Positions 23,966 to 31,858 of a stretch of DNA of 64,000 nucleotides are shown here, piece by piece. The position numbers were made by a program, and so were the translations under genes. Position 1 is the first letter of the stretch, and every line of letters begins with the position of its first letter. The stretch comes from Amycolatopsis jejuensis (GTDB taxonomy: Bacteria; Actinomycetota; Actinomycetes; Mycobacteriales; Pseudonocardiaceae), in the NCBI RefSeq assembly GCF_000717335.1, contig NZ_JNYZ01000005.1, forward strand, positions 310,001 through 374,000, given 5' to 3'. The notes below the pieces were generated by a model. That model did no database searches. It had not been told where the DNA came from and saw only the letters and a list, made by a program, of their open reading frames with translations.

Positions 23966-23969
23966 GCGG

Positions 23970-26390
23970 CTACATGGGCAGCAGCTGACCGTTGGCCCAC
24001 AAGGGAAGTTGTTTTCCCTCCGGGAGGATCCAGCGGGACGAGGGGAGGTCGGCGAGGTCGAGGACCTGGCGGTACACCGCGCAGTTCGTCACCGAGTAGC
24101 CGTCCCATGGGTGGGTGGCGATGGCGATCGTCTCGTTGTCGCCGCCTATTGGGTACCGTTTGTCGGCGGTCAGGGCGTGGTGGGTGCCCCAGGGGGCGGG
24201 GACGGAACTGTCCCAAGCCGCGGCCAGTGCGGCGGTCAGGGTGGCGTCGGGGAGGTCGGCGCGCTCGGACCAGGTCAGGCGGGCAAACCAGCGGTTGGCC
24301 AGCACCGCGGTGACGGGCAGGGGGCCGGTCAGGAGGAACGCGGCCAGGTCGGCGCCGTGCCGGTCTTGCAGGACCTGGCGGGCCAGCGCGTGGCGGAAAG
24401 CGGCGTACACGACGGCGGGGCCGTGGGCGTCCAGGTGACCGTCCAGCGCGACGATGGTGCGGCGGGCTTGTTCTGCGGAGCCCTGATACGGGCCACGCGT
24501 GGATAAAACCGCAGCCCAGTCGGCGGCGGCCAGGGACCGGACGTCGTTCTGGTACCCGGCCAGTTCGGCCACGGTGTGCCGGGACCGCGCGGCGAGCAAC
24601 TGGTGTACCCGCTCAGCGCGATACCAGTCGACGACCGGATGCGCGACGACCGGCGCCGGTGCGGCGGACACGATATTGTTGGTATTGACCAGGATACCAC
24701 CTTCCGGATCTTCTTCCCGGGGCATTTCCACGAACGGGACCCGGCCTGCCCAAGCGGTGCGCGGATCCCAAGCTGGCACCGGAAGCACTGTCCCGGCAAG
24801 GGAAATCCGGCGGGGGAGGGCGCCGCGCAGGAGGTAGCCGACGTGGCCTGCGGTGTCGGCGGCCAGCAGGTTGTTGACCGGGTCGGTCCACGGGGCCTGG
24901 ACGTCGAGCAATTCCCGCACGGAACGGGCGGCGATCATCTGCCGGGGTACGTCCATGTCGTCCCGCGCGTGCTCGAAAAGCGTCCACCGCAGCGACAATG
25001 CGGGTCCGGTCCGCGGATTTCCGTGTACCACCATGCCGCGAGGGGTGCGCCAGCAGGGTTCCACCACGGACTCGCCGCCGGCGACCTGGATGGTCGAAAG
25101 AGATTCCTCCGCAACGCCCCAGCCGTCCGGGTTGCGGACGTGGACCACGCCGTCCCGGGTTTCGAATTCTTCGATCAGCAGGTCCTGGGCGTCGGCACCG
25201 CTGTTCGTGATCGCCCAGCCGACGGAACCGTTGTGACCGAAATGCGGGAACCCGGGAAAACCGGGGAAAGTCGCGCCCCGGACGGAGAATTCCGGACAGC
25301 TGAGCCGCGCCTGCCAATAGGGGTTCGGCATTTCCGGGGCGCGGTGGGCGTCGTTGCAGAGCACGGGGTACCCGGTGGTGGTGCGGCTGCCCGCGACGGC
25401 CCACGCGTTCGAACCGCCGACCACGCTCGTGAGAAAGCCGAGGTGGGTTGCCGCGGCGGCGAGTTCGTCCGCGGCGTCCGTGACGAGGCGGCTGCGCGGA
25501 TCGTCCGGCCCGATCTGCGCCCCGGCGGGCACCGTGACCGGCATGTCCGCGGCGGCTCCCGGGACGAGGTCCTGCAGCGCGGCGACCCCGAACCGGGCGG
25601 CGATCACGCCCGCCGCCAGCTTGTGCTGCCAGGCACCCATCAGCACGTGCCGGACCGCGAAGACCGCCAGGCTGTGCCACGGTTCCCACGGCTCGAACCC
25701 GATACCGGCCTGCTCGAACTCGGGCGGAAGCGGACCGGCCGCCGCGGTGTTGGGACCGGCGGCTGTGGCGTTGGCTCCGGCGGCGGTGGTGTCGGGACCG
25801 GTGGTTCCGGTGTTGGCTCCGGCGGTTGCGGTGTTGGGACCGGTGGGCGCGGTGTTGGGACCGGTGGTTGCGGTGTTGACCCCGGCGGCTGTGGCGTTGG
25901 CTCCGGCGGTTGCGGTGTTGGGACCGGTGGGCGCGGTGTTGGGACCGGCGGTTGCGGTGTTGACCCCGGCGGCTGTGGCGTTGGCTCCGGTGGTTGTGGT
26001 GTTGGCGCGGGCGGCTGTGGTGTTGGGACCGGTGGGCGCGGTGTTGACCCCGGTGGTTGCGGCATTGACCCCGGCCGCCGCGGCGTTGACGCCGTCTGCG
26101 TAGGCCTGGAACCGGTCGCGGGCTGCGGGGCTGAGGTGGGCGGCGTCCCGGCGGGCGAGGGAGTCAAGGCGGAGGCGGCGGGCGAGGCGGTCCGCGGGCA
26201 AGGCGGACCGGCCTGCGTGCTCGGCGGTGCGGCCGGTCGCGCGGCGGCGGTCGGCGTCGAGCTGCCAGAGCCGGTCGGTGCCCGCGGCCCAGCCGAGGCC
26301 GAACCAGGCGCCGTGCTCCGTCGTGGCCGTGACGTGCGGAATTCCGGCTTCGTCCCGGTGCACGACGACGCCCGGTATCGGCTCGGTCAT
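23970..26390 (-). CDS. Penicillin-acylase family Ntn-hydrolase with heptad repeat insert
   Basis: An 806-residue protein. The N-terminal chain (HRDEAGIPHVTATTEHGAWFGLGWAAGTDRLWQLD) and the beta-chain start GGSNAWAV (nucleophile Ser about 327) are standard for S45 acylases, as are the later NDAHR, GHNGSVGWAITN and a late PIGGDNETI. They cleave amide bonds such as those of penicillins or acyl-homoserine lactones. There is no clear signal peptide. Residues 100-218 are 17 seven-residue repeats (consensus G-x-N-T-A-x-x) inserted in the alpha chain, encoded by a 21-bp array. Without them the length is near 690. Self-processing would start at the Ser. Confidence 0.88.
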   Translation of the reverse strand: MTEPIPGVVVHRDEAGIPHVTATTEHGAWFGLGWAAGTDRLWQLDADRRRATGRTAEHAGRSALPADRLARRLRLDSLARRDAAHLSPAARDRFQAYADGVNAAAAGVNAATTGVNTAPTGPNTTAARANTTTTGANATAAGVNTATAGPNTAPTGPNTATAGANATAAGVNTATTGPNTAPTGPNTATAGANTGTTGPDTTAAGANATAAGPNTAAAGPLPPEFEQAGIGFEPWEPWHSLAVFAVRHVLMGAWQHKLAAGVIAARFGVAALQDLVPGAAADMPVTVPAGAQIGPDDPRSRLVTDAADELAAAATHLGFLTSVVGGSNAWAVAGSRTTTGYPVLCNDAHRAPEMPNPYWQARLSCPEFSVRGATFPGFPGFPHFGHNGSVGWAITNSGADAQDLLIEEFETRDGVVHVRNPDGWGVAEESLSTIQVAGGESVVEPCWRTPRGMVVHGNPRTGPALSLRWTLFEHARDDMDVPRQMIAARSVRELLDVQAPWTDPVNNLLAADTAGHVGYLLRGALPRRISLAGTVLPVPAWDPRTAWAGRVPFVEMPREEDPEGGILVNTNNIVSAAPAPVVAHPVVDWYRAERVHQLLAARSRHTVAELAGYQNDVRSLAAADWAAVLSTRGPYQGSAEQARRTIVALDGHLDAHGPAVVYAAFRHALARQVLQDRHGADLAAFLLTGPLPVTAVLANRWFARLTWSERADLPDATLTAALAAAWDSSVPAPWGTHHALTADKRYPIGGDNETIAIATHPWDGYSVTNCAVYRQVLDLADLPSSRWILPEGKQLPLWANGQLLPM
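25737..26093 (-). repeat. 21-bp tandem array (17 heptapeptide units) in the acylase gene
   Basis: Seventeen 21-base units encode GVNAAAA, GVNTAPT, GPNTTAA, GANATAA, GPNTATA and similar heptads. A longer four-unit block (GANATAA-GVNTATx-GPNTAPT-GPNTATA) occurs twice, showing duplication of groups of units. The frame is maintained throughout. Confidence 0.9.
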
Positions 26391-26459
26391 CGGTCCCTCC
26401 TCAAGGTCCGCAAAGAGGCCGTATTACCCGCTGAACCCGTCGGCTGCCGTGTTCGAGGG

Positions 26460-26491
26460 TTGTCCGCTGCCGAATATCGGGTATATTTCGG
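26460..26491 (+). promoter_or_regulatory. Promoter of the SnoaL-like gene with CCGAA/TTCGG dyad
   Basis: TTGTCC (26460-26465), a 16-base spacer and TATATT (26482-26487) form a plausible promoter. Its start point would fall only a few bases before the ATG at 26496, suggesting a nearly leaderless message. CCGAA (26470-26474) and TTCGG (26487-26491) are inverted arms enclosing the -10, a possible operator. The acylase gene starts divergently at 26390. Confidence 0.5.
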
Positions 26492-26495
26492 TCGT

Positions 26496-27023
26496 ATGTC
26501 AACCGCGATGGATCCCCACGCCGTCACCGAGGACGTCACGTTCGACGGCGGCACCCCGGCGGAGCAGCGGGCGGTGCTCGCCGCGTTCCGCACGTTCTGG
26601 ACGGCCAACAACACCTTCGACATCCCGCTGCTCGAGACGATCTGGGGCAGCGACCCGGACGACGTCTACTTCAACTCGAACGGCCACAACTACCACGGGG
26701 TGGAGGAGTGGAAGGAGGTCTGGCGGTACTACGGACCGCGCTTCGTCACCACGGTGGAGGCCCAGCTGAGCCGGGTCCGCGTGCTGATCCGGGACGGGCT
26801 CGCGGTGGTGAGTGACGAGGGTGTCCGGCGGGAGTGGGAGGCCCACGACGTCGACACCAACTCGACGACCGTTGCGGCGACTCCGCGAGTTCGCGGCACC
26901 GTGGTGCTCACGAAGACGGGCGCCGGGGCGGGGTCGTCGGGGGCCGGGTCGGAGTGGCGAGTGGTCCACGCGCATTTCTCGCCGCGGCGCAGTGGTCCGC
27001 GGGTGGCGACGGATCGGCAGTGA
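26496..27023 (+). CDS. SnoaL/NTF2-like protein
   Basis: A 175-residue cytosolic protein of the NTF2-like fold: AFRTFWTANNTFDIPLLETIWG, DDVYFNSNGHNYHGVEEWKEVWRYY, a beta sheet through RVRVLIRDGLAVVSDEGV and WRVVHAHFS. Members act as small dimeric enzymes or ligand-binding partners. This one may support the two luciferase-like proteins that follow, since their genes overlap head to tail (GTGA). The C-terminal tail is Arg/Ser-rich. No catalytic residues can be named with confidence. Confidence 0.75.
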   Translation: MSTAMDPHAVTEDVTFDGGTPAEQRAVLAAFRTFWTANNTFDIPLLETIWGSDPDDVYFNSNGHNYHGVEEWKEVWRYYGPRFVTTVEAQLSRVRVLIRDGLAVVSDEGVRREWEAHDVDTNSTTVAATPRVRGTVVLTKTGAGAGSSGAGSEWRVVHAHFSPRRSGPRVATDRQ

Positions 27024-28471
27024 CGTCGGGGAGGGCGGTGCGGGTGACTGCGAAGACGTCGGATCTGGTGGCGAGGGTGCCGGGGGCGGTTGCGAGGGCG
27101 CGGGATTCGGCCGGGAGGGCGCGGGACTCGGCCGGGAGGACGCGGGACTCGGCCGGGAAGACGCCGGACTCGGCTGGGAAGACGCCAGATTCGGCCGCGA
27201 AAACGCCGGACTCGGCCGGAAAGATACCGGATTCGGCCGGGAGGATGCCGGATTCGGCCGGGAGGGCGCCGGACTCGGCTGGGAAGACGCCAGATTCGGC
27301 CGCGAAAACGCCGGGCTCGGCCGGGAAGATGCCGGACCGGGTTGCGTCGACGGTGGGACCGGCTGCGGGGGCGTCGGGACTCGCCGCGACTATGCCGGAC
27401 CCCGCAGGGAAAACGCCGCAGACACCGCGCACTCCGCAGATCCCAAAGGACCCCGTCTTCGGGTTCGGGTTCGGGCGTTACATCGAAGCCTCCACCGCCG
27501 TCCGTCTCGCTCCAGAGGCCGAAGCGCTCGGCTACCACCAACTATGGGTCTCGAACGAACGCTTCCACCGCGACATGCTCGTCACCCTCGGCGCTGCAGC
27601 GGCGGTCACCGCCACGATCGAGCTCGGGACCTTCGTGGCCGACCCCTACACCGTGCATCCGCTGGTTACCGCCGCCGCCGTCGCGACCTTGGACGAGCTG
27701 TCCGGCGGGCGGGCCTTGCTCGGGCTCGGCGCGGGTGGGTCGGGGTTGCCGGAGATGGGGTTGCGCCGGGTCCGTCCACTGCAGACAGTCGCCGCCGCGC
27801 TCGAAGTCACTCGGGCATTCCTGCGGGGGGAAACGGTTTCCGCCCAGGCCGACGTGTTCGCGGCCGAAGGGGCTCGCCTGGCGGTCAAGGGGTCGCGGGC
27901 GGTGCCGATTGTGCTGGCGTCCCAGAGTCCGAGGATGTTGCGGCTCGCCGGGGCGGTCGCCGACCAGGCGATGATTGCCAGCCTCGCGTTGCCCGGCCGG
28001 TTCGAGGAGGCGGCCGGGCGGGTGCGGGCCGGAGCGGTGGAAGCGGGCCGGGAGTGGCGGATCGACCGGGACGTCGTCGCTCGGATCGACTGTTGCGTCG
28101 ACGACGATCCGGCGCGCGCCCGCGACGCCGTCCGTCCGCTGATCACGCAGCTGCTGGTCGGCTACTACCCGCGCTGGGAGTTTCTCGGCGAGGCGCGCGG
28201 GCAGATGCCGCCGGAGCTCGAAGCGTTCGCCGCCGCGAAGGATTACCCAAGGATGCTGGCGGCTTCGGCGGCCATCCCCGACGCTGTCCTCGACGCCGTG
28301 AGCTGGACCGGTCCGCCCGAGACCGTCGCGAAACGGGTGCTCGAGCTGGCCGCGACGGGGGTACGGCGGTTCGTGATCCTTCCGCATGCGCTGGACCGGG
28401 ACATCGCACCCACGATGCGGGCCTTCGCGGATCGGGTGATTCCGCTGGTCCGCGACGGTCTGGTCACGTGA
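27020..28471 (+). CDS. Luciferase-like (LLM, F420-type) oxidoreductase with repeat-rich N-terminal extension
   Basis: A 483-residue reading from a GTG overlapping the SnoaL stop. Residues from about 147 onward are a normal LLM TIM barrel: FGFGFGRYIEASTAVRLAPEAEALGYHQLWVSNERFHRDM, LGTFVADPYTVHPLVTAAAVATLDELSGGRALLGLGAGG, and VPIVLASQSPRMLRLAG. The first 146 residues are unrelated: 11 seven-residue repeats (consensus TPDSAGK, residues 27-103) and a Pro/Ala linker. An internal ATG at 27392 would give a normal-length protein of about 359 residues but lacks a ribosome site. Likely substrates are F420- or FMN-dependent. Confidence 0.82.
   Translation: MTSGRAVRVTAKTSDLVARVPGAVARARDSAGRARDSAGRTRDSAGKTPDSAGKTPDSAAKTPDSAGKIPDSAGRMPDSAGRAPDSAGKTPDSAAKTPGSAGKMPDRVASTVGPAAGASGLAATMPDPAGKTPQTPRTPQIPKDPVFGFGFGRYIEASTAVRLAPEAEALGYHQLWVSNERFHRDMLVTLGAAAAVTATIELGTFVADPYTVHPLVTAAAVATLDELSGGRALLGLGAGGSGLPEMGLRRVRPLQTVAAALEVTRAFLRGETVSAQADVFAAEGARLAVKGSRAVPIVLASQSPRMLRLAGAVADQAMIASLALPGRFEEAAGRVRAGAVEAGREWRIDRDVVARIDCCVDDDPARARDAVRPLITQLLVGYYPRWEFLGEARGQMPPELEAFAAAKDYPRMLAASAAIPDAVLDAVSWTGPPETVAKRVLELAATGVRRFVILPHALDRDIAPTMRAFADRVIPLVRDGLVT
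27098..27328 (+). repeat. 21-bp tandem array (11 heptapeptide units) in the LLM gene
   Basis: Eleven 21-base units encode ARDSAGR, TRDSAGK, TPDSAGK, TPDSAAK, IPDSAGR, MPDSAGR and similar. The unit length equals that of the acylase array about 1 kb away, but the encoded sequence is unrelated and lies on the opposite strand. The units stay in frame with the luciferase domain. Confidence 0.88.
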
Positions 28472-29397
28472 AAGTCCCGACGCTCGGCCTCGCCCTCGAC
28501 CTCGCACCGCCGGCCGGGGAGACGTACGCGGACCGGCTGCGCGCCCTCCGTCCGTTGCTCGAAAGGGCGGGGCCGCTGGGATACGACAGCATCTGGGCCG
28601 GGGAAAGCTATGTGTACCGGCGCGGCGACCCGATGGGTTTCCATAGCCCCAACGCGCTGATGGCCCTCGTCGCGCTGGCCCCGTTCACTACCGTCGCGCG
28701 GCTCGGCACGGGCGCGCTTCTGGTGCCTGCATGGGAAAACCACCGCCTCGCGCACGACGTCGCACTCGCCGACCAGCTGACCGACGGACGGCTGGTGCTC
28801 GGCCTCGGTCTCGGCCCGCGGCGGATGTGGGCGGCCCGCAGCGCCGACGGCCGGATCGGCGCGGAGTTCGAGCGTACGGTGGAGAATTTGCGCAGCCGAT
28901 GGACCGAGCCGTTGCCAGTTCAACCGGCAGGTCCGCCGGTATGGATCGGCGGCGCGATCCCCAAAGCGGCGGAGCGGGCAGCGCGGATCGGCGACGCGTA
29001 CACCGCCTCGACCGGGTACGAGCTCGGCTTGATCCGCAAGCAGGCCGAACGCTACCGGGCCGCCGGCGGAACGGGTGCGGTGTCGGCCAACCGGCTCACC
29101 GTGATCGCCCGGTCGGAGTCCCGCGCGCACCACTTAGGACAGTCCTATGTGGACCCACTGCTGGCAGCCTACGCAGCCGCCGGTACCTGGCAACCCGGCG
29201 CCCCACGAGACGACCTCGCCCTGGTCGGGACGCCGGAAACGGTCGCCCGCGCGATGCTCCGGTACGTCGAGGCCGGGGTGACGCACCTCCAGCTCCGCAT
29301 CAGCCCCCGCGGCCTGCCCCTCGACGCGGCGGCGGAGACTCTGGACCTGGCGGCCACCGAGGTGGTACCTCTGATCCAGGAGTTGATCGATGGCTGA
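28468..29397 (+). CDS. Luciferase-like (LLM, F420-type) oxidoreductase
   Basis: A 309-residue TIM-barrel flavin or F420-dependent enzyme. The GTG start overlaps the preceding LLM stop by 4 bases. Seen: GLALDLAPPAGETYADRLRALRPLLERAGPLGYDSIWAGESY, TVARLGTGALLVPAWENHRLAHDVALADQLTDGRLVLGLGLGP, PPVWIGGAIPKAAERAARIGDAY and a C-terminal VGTPETVARAMLRYVEAGVTHLQLRI. It shares the barrel order of its neighbour and could be a functional pair. It is coupled to the molybdenum hydroxylase gene by an 8-base overlap, hinting that both act on one substrate. Confidence 0.9.
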   Translation: MKVPTLGLALDLAPPAGETYADRLRALRPLLERAGPLGYDSIWAGESYVYRRGDPMGFHSPNALMALVALAPFTTVARLGTGALLVPAWENHRLAHDVALADQLTDGRLVLGLGLGPRRMWAARSADGRIGAEFERTVENLRSRWTEPLPVQPAGPPVWIGGAIPKAAERAARIGDAYTASTGYELGLIRKQAERYRAAGGTGAVSANRLTVIARSESRAHHLGQSYVDPLLAAYAAAGTWQPGAPRDDLALVGTPETVARAMLRYVEAGVTHLQLRISPRGLPLDAAAETLDLAATEVVPLIQELIDG

Positions 29398-31858
29398 CCC
29401 GCACAGCGCACCCCCGCCGGACCCGCCACGGGACCCACCGCCGCCTCGCCCCGGCCCCGGCCCGGTGGACTGGCCCCGGCTGGCCGCACCCGAACCAAAA
29501 AGCCGCAATGTGCTCGGTAAATCCGTGCTGCGCAAGGAAGATGCCGCCCTGCTCACCGGCCGGGCGCACTTCATCGACGACATCGAACCGCTCGGTACGC
29601 TGCACGTCGCGATGGTCCGCAGTCCCGTCCCGCACGCTCGGATCGAGAGCATCGACACCACAGCCGCGCGAGCCGTTCCAGGTGTACACGCCGTGCTCAC
29701 CGGTGCCGAACTGCGCGCCCACACGCGTCCGCAACCGGTCGGCTGGCGCAATATCGAGAACCAGCGCGACACCGGCAGTTACGCCATGGCCACCGACAAA
29801 GTCCGGTACGTCGGCCAGGTCGTCGCCGCTGTGGTCGCCGACAGCCGCGCGCTCGCCGAGGACGGCGCCGAGCTCGTCGAGGTGACCTACGCCGAACTGC
29901 CCGTCGTACTCGACATCGACGAAGCCCTCGCCCCGGACGCCCCACGGCTCTTCGACCACTGGCCGGACAACGTGCTCGCCTCCAGCACCAACAGTTTCGG
30001 CGACATCGACGACGCCTTCGCGACAGCCGAGGTCATCGTCACCGAACAGTTCAAGATCGGCCGGGATTTCGCGTGCCCGCTGGAAACCCGGGGCATGGTG
30101 GCGACCTGGCACGACCTCGACGAGCCCGGCGCGGTCGGTGCCGGACGGCTCGACTTCTGGGTCAGCACGCAGTCGCCGCACCGGGTCCGGGAGACGCTGT
30201 CGGAGGTGCTCGGCATCCCGATCGGTGCGGTGCGCGTGCAGGTGCCGTCGGTCGGCGGCGGGTTCGGCAGCAAATCCAACTATTACGGCGACGACGTCGT
30301 GTGCGCGGTGCTGTCGAAGCTCACCGGCCGTCCGGTCAAGTACATCGAGGACCGCAACGAGAGCTTCGTCGCCACCTCGCACGCGCGCGAGCAGCGGATC
30401 GACGTCGAGCTGGCCGCCCGCCGCGACGGCACGCTGCTCGGGCTGCGGGCGCAGGTCGTCGGCGTGCTCGGTGGCGAGGTCAGCAGCGTCGGCATGGGTC
30501 CGGTGTGGATCACGACGGTGGCGATGCCCGGTCCGTACCGGATTCCCGCCGTCGAGATCACCGCGACCGGCGTGATGACCAACCGCGCCCCGTACGGCTC
30601 GTTCCGCGGCTGGGGTCAGCCGAAGGCGAACTTCGCGATGGAGCGGATGATCGACGTCCTCGCCGCCGAGCTCGGCATCGATCCCAACGCGATCCGGTTC
30701 GCCAATCTCGTTCCCGCCGAACAGCTTCCGTACTCCAACGGCCTCGGCTGGGTGTTCGACAGCGGCGATTTCGCGGCCGGGCTGCGCCGCTGTATCGAGC
30801 TGGTACAGGAGCACGGCTGGACCACCGAACACCACGGCGCGCAGCGGGTCGGGATCGGGTACGCGACCTACGTCGAGCCCACCGGAATGGGCGTGAGCCG
30901 CTCCATCGCGACCGCGCTGAAGATGAACCAGGCCGGTTTCGACGAGGAAATCGTGCGGATGGACTCGACCGGCCGGGTCACCGTCTTCACCGGGCAGAGC
31001 GACATGGGCCAGGGCGTCCGGACGACGTTGGCGCAGGTTTGCGCGGAGACTCTGGGGGTGCCGTATTCCGACGTGCAGGTGCGGTACGGCGACACCGATT
31101 CGTGCCCGTACAGCGGCTACGGCACCGGGGGCAGCCGCGCCGCCACACTCGGCTCGGTCGCCGTTCACCAGGCGGCACAGCAGGTACGCGACCAAGTGCT
31201 GGCCATCGCCGCGCACCAGCTCACGGCCGCCTCGGAGGAACTGACGATAGAAGATGGCATCGTCCGTGTCATCGCCGAACCCGAGCGCATGGTGCCGGTG
31301 GCCGAGGTCGCGCATGCCGCGTACCGGCGGATCGACCGGATGCCACCCGACGCGCAGCCGACCCTCATCGGCCGCGCGGTGTACGACCCGCCGGCGCGCT
31401 CGTTCAGCTACGGCAGCGTCGCGGTGCGCACCGAGGTCGACACGGAGACCGGGCACGTGCGGGTGACCGGGTTCGTGATGGTCGATGATTGCGGGGTGGT
31501 GATCAACCCGGGCATCGTGAAGGGCCAGATCCGCGGCGCGTGCGCGATGGCGCTGGGCGGCGCGCTGCTGCAGGAGCTCGTCTACGCCCCGGACGGCCAG
31601 CCGCAGACCACCACCTTCCTCGATTACCGCGTGCCGACCGCGGCCGAGGTGCCCGATTTCGTCCTCGACCACCTCGAATCACCCGCCGCGTTCGTGCTCA
31701 CCGGCGTCAAGGGGGTCGGCGAGGCAGGTACGATCTGCGGACTGGCGGCCGTGGCCGCGTCGATCGACAACGCGCTGGGGCCTGCTCGCGTGCGCGTCAC
31801 CACGTTGCCCGCGACGCCGGAACGGGTCCGCGACTGGTACGGGAGCACACTGACGTGA
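29390..31858 (+). CDS. Molybdenum hydroxylase large subunit (xanthine dehydrogenase/CoxL family)
   Basis: An 822-residue Mo-binding subunit. It has a Pro-rich N-terminal tail (about 1-35), KSVLRKEDAALLTGRAHFIDDI, VRYVGQVVAAVVADS, PSVGGGFGSKSNYYGDDVV, GQSDMGQGVRTTLAQVCAE and the catalytic Glu in GVKGVGEAGTICG (about 778). The active-site loop reads APYGSFRGW (about 400-408), so it lacks the CSFR cysteine of true aerobic CO dehydrogenases. It is a hydroxylase of an N-heterocycle, aldehyde or similar. The FeS and FAD subunits are encoded opposite at 33135-34447, an unusual split. The gene ends in a GTGA overlap with the regulator gene. Confidence 0.93.
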   Translation: MADPHSAPPPDPPRDPPPPRPGPGPVDWPRLAAPEPKSRNVLGKSVLRKEDAALLTGRAHFIDDIEPLGTLHVAMVRSPVPHARIESIDTTAARAVPGVHAVLTGAELRAHTRPQPVGWRNIENQRDTGSYAMATDKVRYVGQVVAAVVADSRALAEDGAELVEVTYAELPVVLDIDEALAPDAPRLFDHWPDNVLASSTNSFGDIDDAFATAEVIVTEQFKIGRDFACPLETRGMVATWHDLDEPGAVGAGRLDFWVSTQSPHRVRETLSEVLGIPIGAVRVQVPSVGGGFGSKSNYYGDDVVCAVLSKLTGRPVKYIEDRNESFVATSHAREQRIDVELAARRDGTLLGLRAQVVGVLGGEVSSVGMGPVWITTVAMPGPYRIPAVEITATGVMTNRAPYGSFRGWGQPKANFAMERMIDVLAAELGIDPNAIRFANLVPAEQLPYSNGLGWVFDSGDFAAGLRRCIELVQEHGWTTEHHGAQRVGIGYATYVEPTGMGVSRSIATALKMNQAGFDEEIVRMDSTGRVTVFTGQSDMGQGVRTTLAQVCAETLGVPYSDVQVRYGDTDSCPYSGYGTGGSRAATLGSVAVHQAAQQVRDQVLAIAAHQLTAASEELTIEDGIVRVIAEPERMVPVAEVAHAAYRRIDRMPPDAQPTLIGRAVYDPPARSFSYGSVAVRTEVDTETGHVRVTGFVMVDDCGVVINPGIVKGQIRGACAMALGGALLQELVYAPDGQPQTTTFLDYRVPTAAEVPDFVLDHLESPAAFVLTGVKGVGEAGTICGLAAVAASIDNALGPARVRVTTLPATPERVRDWYGSTLT

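Noticed and set aside
25737..26093. CRISPR array
   Set aside because: The 21-base units are contiguous with no spacers, stay in reading frame and lie in a gene; there are no cas genes.
25354..26103. Plus-strand collagen-like or elastin-like repeat protein
   Set aside because: The G/V/P/A pattern is the antisense shadow of the acylase array; codon use and homology support only the minus-strand gene.
31489..31854. Longer N-terminus for the regulator at 31855
   Set aside because: The open frame upstream is an Arg-rich shadow of the hydroxylase gene; the GTG at 31855 is the natural coupled start.
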